Below, in pieces: positions 48,814 to 61,189 of a stretch of DNA of 64,000 bases (positions are counted from its first letter, which is position 1; each line of letters opens with the position of its first letter). Source of the stretch: Ulota crispa (lineage: Eukaryota > Streptophyta > Bryopsida > Orthotrichales > Orthotrichaceae). A model generated the notes under the pieces. That model was not told where the DNA came from, ran no database searches, and saw only the letters and a program-made list of their open reading frames with translations. The DNA lies in the NCBI GenBank assembly GCA_963920765.1, contig OY987244.1, positions 5,768,501 through 5,832,500 on the forward strand, written 5' to 3'. Both the position numbers and the translations under genes were made by a program.

Positions 48814-49044
48814 TTAACCCTTGAAGGGCCCCTAGGCTATAGAGATATAGTACCAAATATGATCACAATTAATATTCAGAAGTTTGAATCAATTGAAAAT
48901 TAAGTGTTATAATCATACATATTGAAGGGTTGTATGATGGTGAGTGCATAAAAAATTTGGAAAGCCCTCAAAGCAACTCAAATACGATTATACATACAGC
49001 TGTACATACAGTCGCAAAGAGCTTTTGTGGCATTCATGGGTTAA
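48814..49044. mobile_element. TTAA-bounded TIR element, type C (copy 2)
   Basis: A 231-base element, TTAACCCTTGAAGGGCCC to CATGGGTTAA, the inverted copy of 14813-15043 at exactly the same length. It lies 34 kb from its partner, so the family is dispersed. Confidence 0.85.
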
Positions 49045-51407
49045 CATTAGTCACCATAGATGGATGGAGTGAAAGAATGGTCTTTTAGGACCCTACTGAA
49101 TATTTGAATGACTACCAAAAAATTTAAATACTATTATCTACAGTCCCAAATCAAAAAATTTCAGGAAATATTAAATTCGGTGCCTGGGTGCTGACTCATC
49201 TTGCAACCAACCTATAATAATTAGAAGTAGCCAACATAGCTTCACCATCCCGGTAAATATTGATGCCATATTTATAAAAAAGTCATCACTTTCACCCAAA
49301 AAAATTGTTATGCACTTATGCCTCCTTATCTATTTGTCTCATACACTCATTCAATACATTATATGCAACGGTAAATTAATGATAATTAAATCCACTTAAT
49401 TTATGAAAATTACTGGAACTTTGTGACTAATGTGACAAAAGGCCTAAAAACCTAGTAAAATATTTCTTACAGATTTGAGCATGTTAAAGATTGGAACGTT
49501 CACAACGAGCTGGAGTATACGAATGCTAATAAGAACAAAATACATGAGATCATTGTATGTAAGGGGTACATACTCATTACCATCCATTTAACAATCTCGC
49601 CCCTATGTTTCAGAAGTAAACATTTGTGATCTGGAATGTATACCGCTAGCAAATGAGGACAGGATTCACTGATGTGTGATGACAATAAGTATGTTCACGT
49701 TATACACATCCGATGTCACACTTTTCAAATGCATGAACCCACGTGCACAAAAACTCCAGATAGAAAATGAGTTAACTTCTAAATTGTAAGTAACCTAATC
49801 AAGAGTTGTGACGTAGGATTTGTGAAAATCACCTTTGAGTTCTGAGGTTTTCATCAGTATTTGGAATCAACCTCATCCTGTCTCCTATATTAACCCCTGT
49901 TGTCAACAGCAGCTCATCTATTTGTACGATTATTAGCAAGCGCTGTCAGCATGACTTGGAATGGAAATTTGGTTTACTACTGTCACATATAGTGATCTAA
50001 ACACTCCTACTTTGAAATTGCCTAGGGTATTCATAAATACTGGTGGTTGTCGGAATTTAATCTCAACAGACTTGGATTTTGTACCCGATAATCACTCCAC
50101 AGCTCTGTATTTCTCCCAAATATCACACTCTACTTTAGAAGTAAGGCCAGTTGAAGGTTACCAGTTCTTCAGAAATGAAGTCCGTTGTGTAGTGGACCTC
50201 AATAAGCCATCCCAGAAGCAGTTATGGCTGAACGAGGGCTAAAAGGCTCCACCTTGTCAAAAGCCTGCACAAGCCCCAGAACCAATAATTAAAATCAGCT
50301 ACAGAAGAACCCGTAGATCTTCGTTTATGGCAATTCGCAGGATGGTAAGGAAATTTAGAGACGGCTTAATAGAGAGTTAGGCTACACATACCGTCAGGAT
50401 GTGACCATATGAAGCTCCCGAAGAATGACCCGCAAGTATTGTCGGAAGGAAAAACTCTGCAACGAACGGTAGCTAAGCAATGCAATATGCAATCTTGACC
50501 AGAGCTGGAGTTGCTCGAATACTCATATCTATACAAATTGTTGAAAACTTTATCAACTACAGGTAGCACCTAACTTTCTCGACCTTTGCAAGTCATGCCT
50601 GCAATTGGGGTGTAAGTATCAGAGACGATGTGGACACGATGATATAGTAATCGAAAGTAAGTTAGCTTTCTGAATTACCTCCACAAAATACAAAGTATTG
50701 GCACCACATAATTCCTGCAAAATGGAAGGTAACAACTTACAGGCCATGATGATGCAACGTTCTATATGAGCCTGATCTTCGCAGAATCTTGTCTACATCG
50801 GCCTTGATTCTTCCACTTCGTCCGCTTCTTGTGAAGAACGCGTCTCCGAGGTTGCATAAATGGTGCACTTTGCCTGAAAGTGCTTGTTTTAAAAGTCATG
50901 AAGTCCAGGGAACGTTTTAAGGGAGCTTCACTTCCAACAATCCTTCACTTCAGCGAAGACTGGATTTAATTACAAATGAACAATTTCGCATCTCGATCGC
51001 TTCTCTCAAATGCACTACTACTCTATCCTTGATTATGGAAAGGACGGCACAAAACCATCTTCATTCAAGGATGATAGATGAAGAGAAGCCTGATTCCACT
51101 TTACGAGTTTGTCGTCGAATATGAGATGGTGGATTGCTGCGGAAACAGATGGCATAGGGAGATGACATCCTCTTTCACCCTGGATATCTTATACTCTTGA
51201 AAATCAGACACTGACATTTTACTGGTATTTGAAGCCCTGTCAGCAGCCTCTAAAGCACGGAGTCGCCAGCAAGTGTCTGATTGTCTTCGATGCAGAGTAC
51301 CTTAGGATACAAAGAGACTCAGTGTAATTCGTATACTCTTCCTGGAATCCACTACCCGTAGGCCCAGACTTGGATGGAGAGGCCATGAAATGAAGCCGAT
51401 ACAGGCA
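49045..51407. other. 3' flank of the U-box gene; no other gene seen
   Basis: The plus-strand frame at 49961-50242 has no recognisable domain. A minus-strand stretch at about 50790-50865 could pass as an exon but has no similarity to the gene and is not needed, since the true last exon ends at 51408. Confidence 0.45.
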
Positions 51408-54400
51408 TCATGATAGGACCGCTAGGACCCGAGCATCATCACCAACCCCGTTGTTATCTCCACCTGCTCTTGCCAAAGATCGATATTGCAGTCGCACACT
51501 CTCTCCACTGTCTAGTAACTGAACCATGTACCTACAAGAATACGTTCACTCACTTAGGTCAGATAAAATGTCAACCCCTGAATGCCTACAACATATACAG
51601 CTTATCCATGTTTATGATTAGTTGGAAGGTCTTGGAAAATGCATCTGGTATCTCAAAAACCATAATAGAGTTGACATTTTATCTGAATAATTACAAATCC
51701 TACTATGTGCTTTTCAAACATCGAGCAATCACAACGCTCATGGGCTAGTAAATTTTCTTTCTTGAAAACTTCGTGTACATAGAAACTTATGAGACTTATG
51801 ACACATGAAACAATAGACTTGTTGTACCACGCTGATAGGCTCAAAATTATTGTTTAGGTGAATATTCTACCTGTTTGCAATTTTACATAGATGTATATTT
51901 CAAGTTCAACCACATAGATAATTAATAATCATCACACTTCGTGTCTTCCTTTTTAACACCAACTTTCAAGAAATTCTAGGGGTCATGTATTGTGCCACAT
52001 CTAATTTTTCGGTGAGCATTTACGGACTAAACGGTAGAATCTTCAATACAATATCCATAGAAAACAAATCAGACTTTTCAAAACCCGCTAAGCAAATGAG
52101 AACGATTCAAAATTGTTGCAACTGCAAATCCCAAAAGATTTTACAAGAAGATCTTTTAACTCTACGAAACACCAAGTGAAGTTTCTTACCATCCATTCAG
52201 ACACTGAGAAGTAATGCAAGCATCTTTACCCACGAACTTTTCAGGTGTGCGCTTGTTACCCTGCAATAGTTCAGTGCGTGCATATTCCATGAACGCTGAA
52301 TATCATGATCTAGAACGATGAGGCTTGAGGGACTGTATTGATGTAAACCGGTGGGAATCATCACTTCATGACTACAATAGAATGGATGACGATCCAGAAG
52401 ACAAATTATAGACAGTAAGCACTAACAAGAATTCCCGTTTATCATAACAGCAGACTTACAGACTTTTGGACATTGCAAGCAGTGGTCATCTTGCATATTT
52501 GTTATTCCCTAGCAAAGGAGATGCTCAAAAACTTCACCGCGTCGGGAACAGAGAGTAAATAATCAGAAAGATGAAAATGACAGGATGTACCTTAATCATG
52601 ACCTTTTCATTGACAGAAAATGGAAATTGCACACCCTTCCCTGGGATACCAGTACGCGGACTGACATCTTTCTCAGGTGATTTTGGAAGTTCCTATAAGA
52701 GAGAAGATGTTCCGGAAGGTCAACAAGGTCAGCCCAGTTTGTGATGCGGTGTAGGAGTGTAAATGCAGACAACATAAACCAACACTAGGAATGCTTCTAA
52801 CAAGGAATGTACTATTACATCAGATTTTGACACTAGAAAGCACGGCAGGTAGAATAAATTTTGAACAACGCACGGAGTAGAACTGGCGGATCCAATACCT
52901 TGTCAGACCCTGTCATTCTGGTCGAGCCAACTTGCTCCCCATTTTGCTTGGTGAGCCGAGATGATTCTGAATGTAACTGCCTAATTTGCTCCTCCCGTTT
53001 AAAAGCAGCTGCTGCTGCTCTCAACGCTGTCACAAAAACTATTCACGATGAGTCCCCAAACTCAATTCTTAATGAAATTGAAAACTCATCACAGCTACGG
53101 CAGTCTGAATATAACAACTCTGGTTTAACCATCAGCTCGGGAGTAAAGACGTGGCAGAGGAACTACGTGAAAAATAATCATGGAACAATCGGGGTGCATG
53201 ATACCCCGCCCTCTCAAACATACCGAGATTATGAACCATAGAGCTTCCCACCACTGGCGCTTCACAAGACGTACATTGCATCTGAAAGGACAATAATACA
53301 CATTATAAGAAACCGCCTACTGAATAATCAAGCAGTGCACAACAAAATCAACCCTACGAGAAAGGAAATAGCTTTACCAGGAAAATATCTCAAGGGTACA
53401 CGTTATATAGCCCATATGTAACCGTGTGGGTCCACATGAGAAATATCAGATATGTGTTTGATTAGCATATTATTTTTCTTAGCACTTTACAAATGCATGA
53501 TCAACTTTAACAGAAAGCAAAGTTACAATCTTACATTTAGTCTTACAGTCCTTTGCAAATACGATACTGTTCAATAAAATAGATATGCTGTCTATTGGGA
53601 ATTATTTAGTCTTGCCTTCTTCATCAATAATTTTTTGTGTTCAGAACTTTAGCATTTTCACATGTTTAATCGAACTTCTTCTCCTTTACATACCAGACGC
53701 CAATATTTGTATTTAGCAATATGACTGTGTGAGTCTTCTTTCGTGTCCAAAGATGTATAGACAGGGTATTAAGTTTGTAGAGACATACAAGACTTTTGAT
53801 TTTAACTAAAAAGTGCACTAACTGGGGAAAATAAATTCTAATGCCAAACGTGTTTCATGTTTTCCTAAGCCTCAACCAGTTTGAAGGACCGATTCCATCT
53901 CAGGTGCGAAGGTCAGCGATTTTCCTAATTGTTTGCCAAAAGAAAGTGAACTATCAAGTTCCAAAGAACCAGCAGCAAAAAATATTCACAAAAACCACAA
54001 TACCTCTAGATTCATAATATATATTTTAGAAACATGACCAATCGTTATGCTTTTATACGTACAACGATTTCAGGGCTTTCTGAGGAATTAAGGTGAAGAA
54101 AATTGGATTGTACCGTATCATATACTCTCTGCAAAGTCCCGCCACCGTAAGAATGACCACAAAAAGAAGCCATTGCATCCTCAAGAAGGGAACCTCTGCA
54201 GCACCAAGAAGAGCATCCAACGACATGTTACAACACAATTGTGAAAAGGAAGTTTTCTTGAAGACGCTCTACAGAAGAACCATGTAGCGATAGTATGACT
54301 TCTTCGAGCCAATGAGGAAAGAACTCTACAAAAAATGTAGACTTACGGCTGAGTTGGGCCAAGACATTTGTAACTGGAGATAAAAGGTGGTCGACATTAG

Positions 54401-57400
54401 GCACTCACGTGAGAGGGTCAGAAAGAGCACTTCGCAACGTTGGCTCTGCAGTGGTGGCGATTGGTTCCTGAAAATAAATTTAATAAATGCTTCTATAGTA
54501 AGCTGCACATATTTATGGACTTCAGGAATGAGCCGAACTGCAAGTCATCTTAAATCCCAAGACTGAGAGCTGAGGCACAAAATCGAAGCAAAGGACTTCC
54601 GAAGGAAGAGGACAATGCTGAAGAATCTCACAATATTTAAAGGTGCACCGTTGGGAATGGAGTTCTCAGAAGCAAATACGTTGTTGAGCAAAGTTTGCAC
54701 TGACATGGTTCCATATCCATCAGGTACGATATGACCAGCTTCTGCCACAGCCATGCAGTCGATAGTGGCATTCATCCGAGGCATCAATCGAAATGCCAAG
54801 GATGTCCTGCAATTCAGAAATAGCCCATTGAGTACACACTATCATCAATTGAATTGACAGTCACTATGCTTGCAGCAGCACAATCAATGTCCAGCAACGT
54901 TTAAACCAAACACCTCGAGCATGCCAACCACATGCTCTCATCTGCAAAATCCGTACACAATAAAGGCTGCTGTAAAGTTCAGGCATACCTCCCTAAGAAG
55001 GAATTCGCAGCGGTCGGAGTTACAGGGACAACACGATACACACAAGCCCTTCGGGCACCAGCACTGGCTTGTTCCAGTGTCCTTCCTGTAAGCAGCAACA
55101 GGTCTCCAGCACCCATGGCATTGTCAGCCAGGTACCAACGGCCATTAGGATCCAGAACCTGTTTTCACCAACATTTTATACACACCAGCCATTACCTTCA
55201 GTTCATGCAGCTTTTTCACCATTTCAAAGTGAAGAACCCCTGGCATAACAGTCCAACAAACACCTCACGTGCATCCTACCACAAGGACCATGTCACTAGG
55301 TTATTTAAACTAAAGACACCGCCAAAATTAATTGTCCCACACAACCAGAGGGTAAAAGGCCACTGCAATACATCATTAACAGCATAGTAGAACTGGCTGA
55401 GAAATACCCATGTATGTAATTAGTCCCAGTATATTAATTATAATATTTTTATCTTCAAAAGTAACCGGGAATAGGAAGTGCAGACCACACCTGCAATCCG
55501 GGTGTATCAGACGCAATTAGAAGCAACAATCCTTTCTCAACTTCCTGTGGGGCACCGGAATCTCTCATGGCTCTTTTTTCGCCTGGTCCCACAGCATGGA
55601 ATGCTGTAGCTGTCAGGGCAGAAGAGGAAATTTCTCCAGTCCCAAGAGGAGAGTCATCAAGCAGCTGATTAAATGCACTGCCACGTGTACCTAAAAGCAT
55701 GAATCAGTCTGAAACTAGAAAATGTTCTAGCTTAAAGTGAATCTCACAAATTATACAACAGAGGTGTCCCGCTATGGGATTTACCCCAAACATCAGAGAT
55801 CAATAATTTCAAAAACCCTACATCTGGAAGGAATTCAAGGCGTAAGACGACACAACGAGCGTGTTTCTTGGTGGTTGGAATTCTTTTAGGTCTACAGGAA
55901 AACCCTGAGCACGATTAGGAGAAAATTATTAAAGAATTAAGCTCGTTCCTTTATAAATGTTCAGGTTTGTGTAAATCGAAAAAGACCCTACATCCTTAGC
56001 AACGCTAGGAACTGCAGTGATGGCATTTATGTGTTTTGTGGCACTTACTCTCCCCGAAGTCGAAGATGACGAGCAATTGCACTCAAAGAAGCACGTGAGG
56101 CTTTCCCCAAGCATCGAAAAACTTCAGGAACGCATGGAGGTGGTGGTTCTGTCTCTTCCCCATCTAAAGTTCTGCAACACAACCAAGTTCTGGATGAGAC
56201 TAAACCCTAACATACTCCAAGCAGAACTGTAAACTCACATGATCACACATCAACTTTCAAAGTATACCAAGCCAGATTTTTCTTACACTATTCTGCAGCC
56301 GCAAAGAGCATGCCATACACTTTCACATAAACGACAATTCATTGGATAATCAATCTCCGGTCATATTCAACTGGCAATAAATGTAATCTTCCCAAATTCT
56401 TATACCAGTATCGGTTGAAATCAGAAACAGCCTTGCAAACTACATTTATAGCTGCAACTGACAGTGTCTTCAGAGTAATTTGACTAATTTAGAGCCCTTT
56501 AGACAGGATCGTAAAGAAAATCTTCAACAGAATTCATGTGGAGGTCGTCCTGTTACTTAAATGATCATAGAAAAGCCTTTGTGAGATCACTATGACCATA
56601 GGGGGACCTCCCATGAATCGAGAGGAAGATTTTCTCTACCACGCTGTCAAAAGTTCTGGAAACAATCTAAATTTGCCCAAAAAAACACCGTTTAGTCCTT
56701 CAAAAGCTGCCCACCCATCGCGTCAACTACATGCAGAAAATACAGGCTTATAACTGATTATGACATGCGAACCTAAGTACCTTCCTGCGCGATAAAAGTA
56801 CATGTCTCTTGCAGGAGCAGCCAAGTAACCTGAGAGCTTAAGCCAATCTGATGAGTTCCACACAGAAGCAGTATGGCATCTCGTACGAAAGTACAACTTT
56901 GCAGATTCAAGTGCACAGCGCACAAGTGCTGCATCATCCGAATTCAGCTCGATTATTGCAGCATTACTCCGAGCCAAAGAAAGTGCCAGTTTCTCAACTG
57001 CACGAGCGTACACTTCCGAGGCGGCACCATCTTCTGGCAATATTTCCTGAAGCTTAATACGCGCTGGCCCGAAGAATCCACCATCTCCATTGCCCTTAGC
57101 AGTATTCTGCCAAAAACTCTCAATCAAGAACAACCGAAACAAAACAGAATACTTTAACTCCCGCACAATTTTCCAACTGCAGTTTTTATTACCAAATACT
57201 GCAATTTTTTGCGATTCTAATCCTACAATACTCTACTTTACACACACAAAGATCGAGATTTTAAAATGAAAACTCAAACTGCTATTTAAATTTCAAGTTA
57301 CTCTCTCTCCTTGGCATTTCAACTGCAAGAAACAAGAAAATCCACCAAAATACGTTCAAGAACAGAGAAAGTTATACTAATATCACAAACGCCTTCAGAT

Positions 57401-57428
57401 AGCAAGGATCTAGGGTTACCGGAAGCAT
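51408..57428 (-). CDS. U-box protein of the plant PUB62/PUB63 type (putative E3 ubiquitin ligase)
   Basis: Expected to act as an E3 ubiquitin ligase through a U-box. Thirteen exons join in phase: 57428-57420, 57106-56781, 56171-56049, 55677-55491, 55158-54989, 54806-54632, 54467-54409, 54195-54114, 53281-53224, 53026-52899, 52692-52591, 52260-52190 and 51531-51408, giving 537 residues. Residues 1-340 resemble an isopenicillin-N-synthase-like jelly roll (FFGPARIKLQEILPEDGA, GLLLLIASDTPGLQVLDPNG, AGDLLLLTGRTLEQ, YRVVPVTPT) but lack the iron-binding His-x-Asp. The U-box spans SDPLTGSLLEDAMASFCGHS to CTSCEAPVVGSSMVHNLALR. It is followed by a charged helix and a C-terminal SH3-like stretch (FPFSVNEKVMIKGNKRTPEK, ITSQCLNGWYMVQLLDSGES, VRLQYRSL). 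The start Met in a 9-base exon is the nearest in-phase ATG and is less certain than the rest. Confidence 0.9.
53224..54467 (-). other. U-box domain exons
   Basis: Spread over exons 54467-54409 (EPTLRSALSDPLT), 54195-54114 (GSLLEDAMASFCGHSYGGGT) and 53281-53224 (CTSCEAPVVGSSMVHNL), continuing into the next exon (ALRAAAAAFKREEQ). This is the usual U-box sequence of D-P-x(n)-H-S/T-x(n)-Pro/Val and N-x-A-L-R. Confidence 0.85.
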
Positions 57429-58253
57429 GTTGGCGATTGCCTTTGTCCACGACGACAATATCAATTTGTTTTGTCCGTCTTTAACGAATTCAACTCAGGA
57501 ATCATCTTTCACCGCCTACACAAGAAAAAGAAACAAAGCCAGATTTAAATTTGCAACAAGTCCAGAATAAAGCCGTGACTAATACTGAAAACCTAAACCT
57601 GCATACGGCACTTCGTACGCAGATGAAATCAACTTCGCTGCGCCATGCTTCAATGAAGCTTAACTTAGCTCCTGAAGAAAAGCTAAATGCTGCACCTCTC
57701 CAGTGCTGCACCTCTCGTCATTTCAATCATACAATAACTTACTAACTAATTAAAACAAAGTACACGTTAAGCTAACTAATCTTACTCGGCTGCTCTTGCC
57801 ATCTCTCCGCTACTGGTCAGCTTCTTCAATAGTAACCTTTAACGCTACCGGAAGCATGTTGACGATTGCCTTGTCCACGACGACGATAATATCAATTTCT
57901 TTTGTCCGCCTTTAACGAATTCAACTCAGGAATCATCTTTCACCGCCTACACAAGAAAAAGAAACAAAGCCAGATTTAAATTTACAATTCCAGAGCGCTA
58001 CAAGAGCCGTGACTAAATACTGAAAACCTAAACCTGCATACGGCATTTCGTACGCAGATGTAAGTTAATCAATTTCGCTGCGCCATGCTTCGATTAAGCT
58101 TAGCTCCTAACGAAAACCTAAATGCTGCACCTCTCGTCATTTCAATCATACAATAACTTACTAACTAAGCTTAATTAAAACAAAGTAAGTGATATTAATC
58201 TTCCTCGGCTGCTCTTGCCATTCCTCCGCTACTGATCAGCTTCTTCAATAATA
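57414..58253. repeat. Tandem duplication of first exon and upstream region of the U-box gene
   Basis: 57414-57836 and 57842-58253 are near-identical units of about 410-425 bases in direct orientation. Both contain the first-exon ATGCTTCCG followed by GT, the upstream acceptor-like TGTAG|GCGGTGAAAG, CTGCATACGGCA.TTCGTACG, and CTCGGCTGCTCTTGCCAT. Differences are scattered substitutions and small indels, including a frame-changing one just 5' of the ATG. Confidence 0.9.
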
Positions 58254-58717
58254 AGCTCAGCGCTGAAATTCGACATATTATGGCAGTAAGCTTAGTCATG
58301 GAATCACTTACATCATAATTCAGAGGATCTGCCGGCGATGGCGATGGCGATGGCGTCGGAAATGTAAAAACAAATGATAAATGGCGTCGCGATCTTAAAT
58401 AGCTCTGCTTGCATTAAACATGCTACGATAGTCCGCAAAACAGAACAATGGACTTGCTGATCGGTTTTGTAAAGTAGATTTCTATTCCGTAGAGGGCGTT
58501 CCAGAAAACATCTCCGAGTTCACCATGTGGCTTTTCATGATTGGTTAAGAGTCGTAAGACCAGTTTGAATCTTACATGGAAATCCTGAGTTGGCGGTATG
58601 GGCGTGTCTATCGCTTTGCACGAAATTTGACGCGCCATGCAAGACACCGTGGGCTTCACAAGCGGGTTTTGACACTACCACATTTTACCAAGACTCAACT
58701 ATAAATTTTTCTTAAAT
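58254..58717. other. Probable promoter-side DNA of the U-box gene
   Basis: Contains a GGCGATGGCGATGGCGATGG hexamer repeat (58332-58353). No gene recognised. Confidence 0.4.
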
Positions 58718-59132
58718 TTAGGGAATTGCTAAATCCACCACTTATTTTTCTTTTGCTAAATCCACCACATTGTACCATGATTAGGAGTTCCTTAAAGAAA
58801 AGGAGGGTAAATTTTGTATTTATTGGATGATCATTTAATGATGATGGTAAACATATATATTCTAAAATTACACAAACTTTAATTAGTTATGGAAGTAAAG
58901 TCAAATAAAAGGAAGAATCAAACAAAGAGTGGACAAAGAAAAGAAAGAATGAAAGAAATGGTGTTTAAAAAAAAGGAAAAACAAAGGAAATAGTGGAATA
59001 CATTTGTCATTGTTATTAAATGGTCATCCAATACATACAAATTTACCCTTCTTTCCTTTAAGGAACTCCTAAACATGGTGCAATGTGGTGGATTTAGCAA
59101 AAAGTGTGGTGGATTTAGCAATTCCCTAAATT
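58718..59132. mobile_element. Fold-back MITE-like element
   Basis: The left end TTTAGGGAATTGCTAAATCC and the right end GGATTTAGCAATTCCCTAAA are exact reverse complements. The arms pair further in (TTTGCTAAATCCACCACATT against AATGTGGTGGATTTAGCAAA; TTGGATGATCATTTAATGA against a matching inverse). Spacer about 150 bases, noncoding. Confidence 0.85.
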
Positions 59133-59301
59133 GAAGGCTAAGAAGGTCTCCATTCTTCATGTGTACAAACCTTAAGTTTTGTTTTTGTTTTTAGCAGGAG
59201 CATTACAAATTTAGAAAAAGTTGGAAAAGTGTTAATTATTTATGAATATCCTATAATTTGAGGGCACAACAAGATTTGCTTTGTCACAAGATTTTTGCCC
59301 T

Positions 59302-60083
59302 AAGAGCATCTCCACAAGGGGCTTCCCTACCCCTATCCCCAATTGGATGAAGAGAGAGCAAAATTGGGGACTTGAATGGGGATAGGGAAAGGCAAGCCCC
59401 ACTAATTCTTCCCCACAAGAGAGCTTTTTCCTTCATATTATTAAGATGGGTTGGGAGCAGCATTGTTACTTTGTGCAAGTTTAGGTTGTCAGACACTTGA
59501 TCAAACAACACATGAGGATAGACAAGTCAAACCGGATGGGCGGACAAATGTGTCCCCTCTTTGTTTTTTAGGGCATTTTTAGGATTTTTGACCTGAAATG
59601 GGAAGAATCAAATCACTACTTTTCATTTTTATTGCATGATATGGCTTTAAATCCATATTTTGACTTTGCGGCGGCAACAATGAGTGTCACCAGCATATAC
59701 AATGTAAGTTTTTTTCATTGTTTTTTATTATTTTTTGAAGTCAACTATGAGTTGACTACATCAGACATACATGAGCTCAATTGGGCACTTTGGATAGAAG
59801 GGTGGTCCAATGTGCCAACTATGGTTGGAAGTGGTGGCCCAAGAGAGGAACTAGGAGTGAAAGGGGGTAACAAATTGCACTTTTTTGGGAGTGAGGATGA
59901 CATATTACCACATTTGAGTTCCATGTACGAGCTCTTGTATAGGGAATTGAAACTCCCTCTCATTTGGATTCTCTAAATATTTGAGGACAGACTATAGAGG
60001 CTCTTATTGGGAGATGGTTCTTCCCTATCCGAATGAATTTCATCTATATATAGATGGAGAAGCCCCATGGTGAAGATGCTCTA
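59302..60083. mobile_element. DNA-transposon relic with 'AGAGCATCTCCA' ends
   Basis: Left TAAGAGCATCTCCACAAGGGGCTTCCCTA pairs with right GGAGAAGCCCCATGGTGAAGATGCTCTAA. AGAGCATCTCCA is a frequent terminal motif of plant short DNA transposons. The interior includes the second copy of dispersed repeat R2, so this is a composite or nested insertion. The plus-strand frame at 59632-59976 has no domain. Confidence 0.6.
59490..59800 (+). repeat. Dispersed repeat R2, copy 2
   Basis: Partner of 44955-45280 in the same orientation; see that entry for the shared blocks. Confidence 0.75.
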
Positions 60084-61189
60084 AGGCCCAATTTAGACCA
60101 TGATGTCCGGAGCCACTGGACCAAAGCCCTTGTCTGGTGCTTCATCCGGTGGAGTTTGAAGGGGAAATTTCCATGTCATCATGGATTTGTCCGTCTAGTG
60201 AATGCTTTTGCACTGGGTACATGATATCCAGTGGAGGAGTACTTTTATTCCTTCTATTCTTAATTGACATGATTTTATCTTTATCTCACATGAAGTGAGA
60301 GGAGGTGTTTGTCTGGTGGCCATGATTTGGGGTCACATTGGGAGGTGACTCCAAATCCTAGCCGTTGGAAGTGAGCTCCTCTCTAATTTTGACAAAAAAA
60401 AGTGATGACATGGCATATCCATCTACTGACCGTCCACTTCAGTGTGAAAATTCTATTGGACAAAACCCTCCTACCAGCTATAGTAATGCCTCAATACGAT
60501 GAAGATATCCAAACAGCATATTCATTTCATGTAATGAAAACATTCATTGTAGCTAAAAGATCTTTTATAGCTTCCAACCACTAAGAACAGTCATCTACTT
60601 CATCTTAGCCAAGCATTTTTTCTTACAAATGTTCATCTTAGCAAGGCACTACTGTAATAAGATGCTCTGAAATCTTTGCCGCTTCCTAGTCTAAACCGAG
60701 CCTGATGCTCTATTCTACCACAGAGGAAGTCCAATTGGTGTTTGGAAGCATGGTGGGAACAATTTGGTTATCAAGCCGAAAAATCCCCATCTGACCCTTG
60801 TTCAACACACAAAGGTGAAAATTCTCTACCTATATTATAAACCCTCAAGTGTGCACAATATAATTCTGTGGTAACACCACAGATTCTATTTGAGAAGGTG
60901 GAGGGAGAGGAAAAGTGCCCAAGCAAGGGTGAAAAGTCATTGAATTTCTTTTCTAAATTCTCTATTATAAGTTTGAAATTTTTTATGATAAAGTATTGAG
61001 TTTGTCTTTGTCAACCAAAATCTGAAATTTAAAGGAGGAAGGGAAAGGAAAAGGCACAAAAAAGGAGAGTGAAAAATCACCACAAAAGTCTCAGGGCGTG
61101 CAAGACATACTTATGTAGAAACTAGTATACTAGCAATCGTACCACAAAAGTCTCAATGCTATAAACGCAGGGCGTGCAAGACATACTTA
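60084..61189. other. Intergenic, nothing recognised
   Basis: No gene. GGGCGTGCAAGACATACTTAT occurs twice, near 61096 and 61170, a short direct duplication just before the Helitron. Confidence 0.45.

Noticed and set aside
49961..50242. Plus-strand 93-codon frame as a gene
   Set aside because: No domain or family resemblance, and no sign of splicing partners.
50790..50865. Candidate last exon of the U-box gene
   Set aside because: The exon at 51531-51408 (WYMVQLLDSGESVRLQYRSL) continues the conserved C-terminus in phase and ends in a stop.
54989..55677. Annotation of a separate active 2OG-Fe(II) dioxygenase gene
   Set aside because: These exons are part of the U-box protein and lack the iron-binding His-x-Asp.
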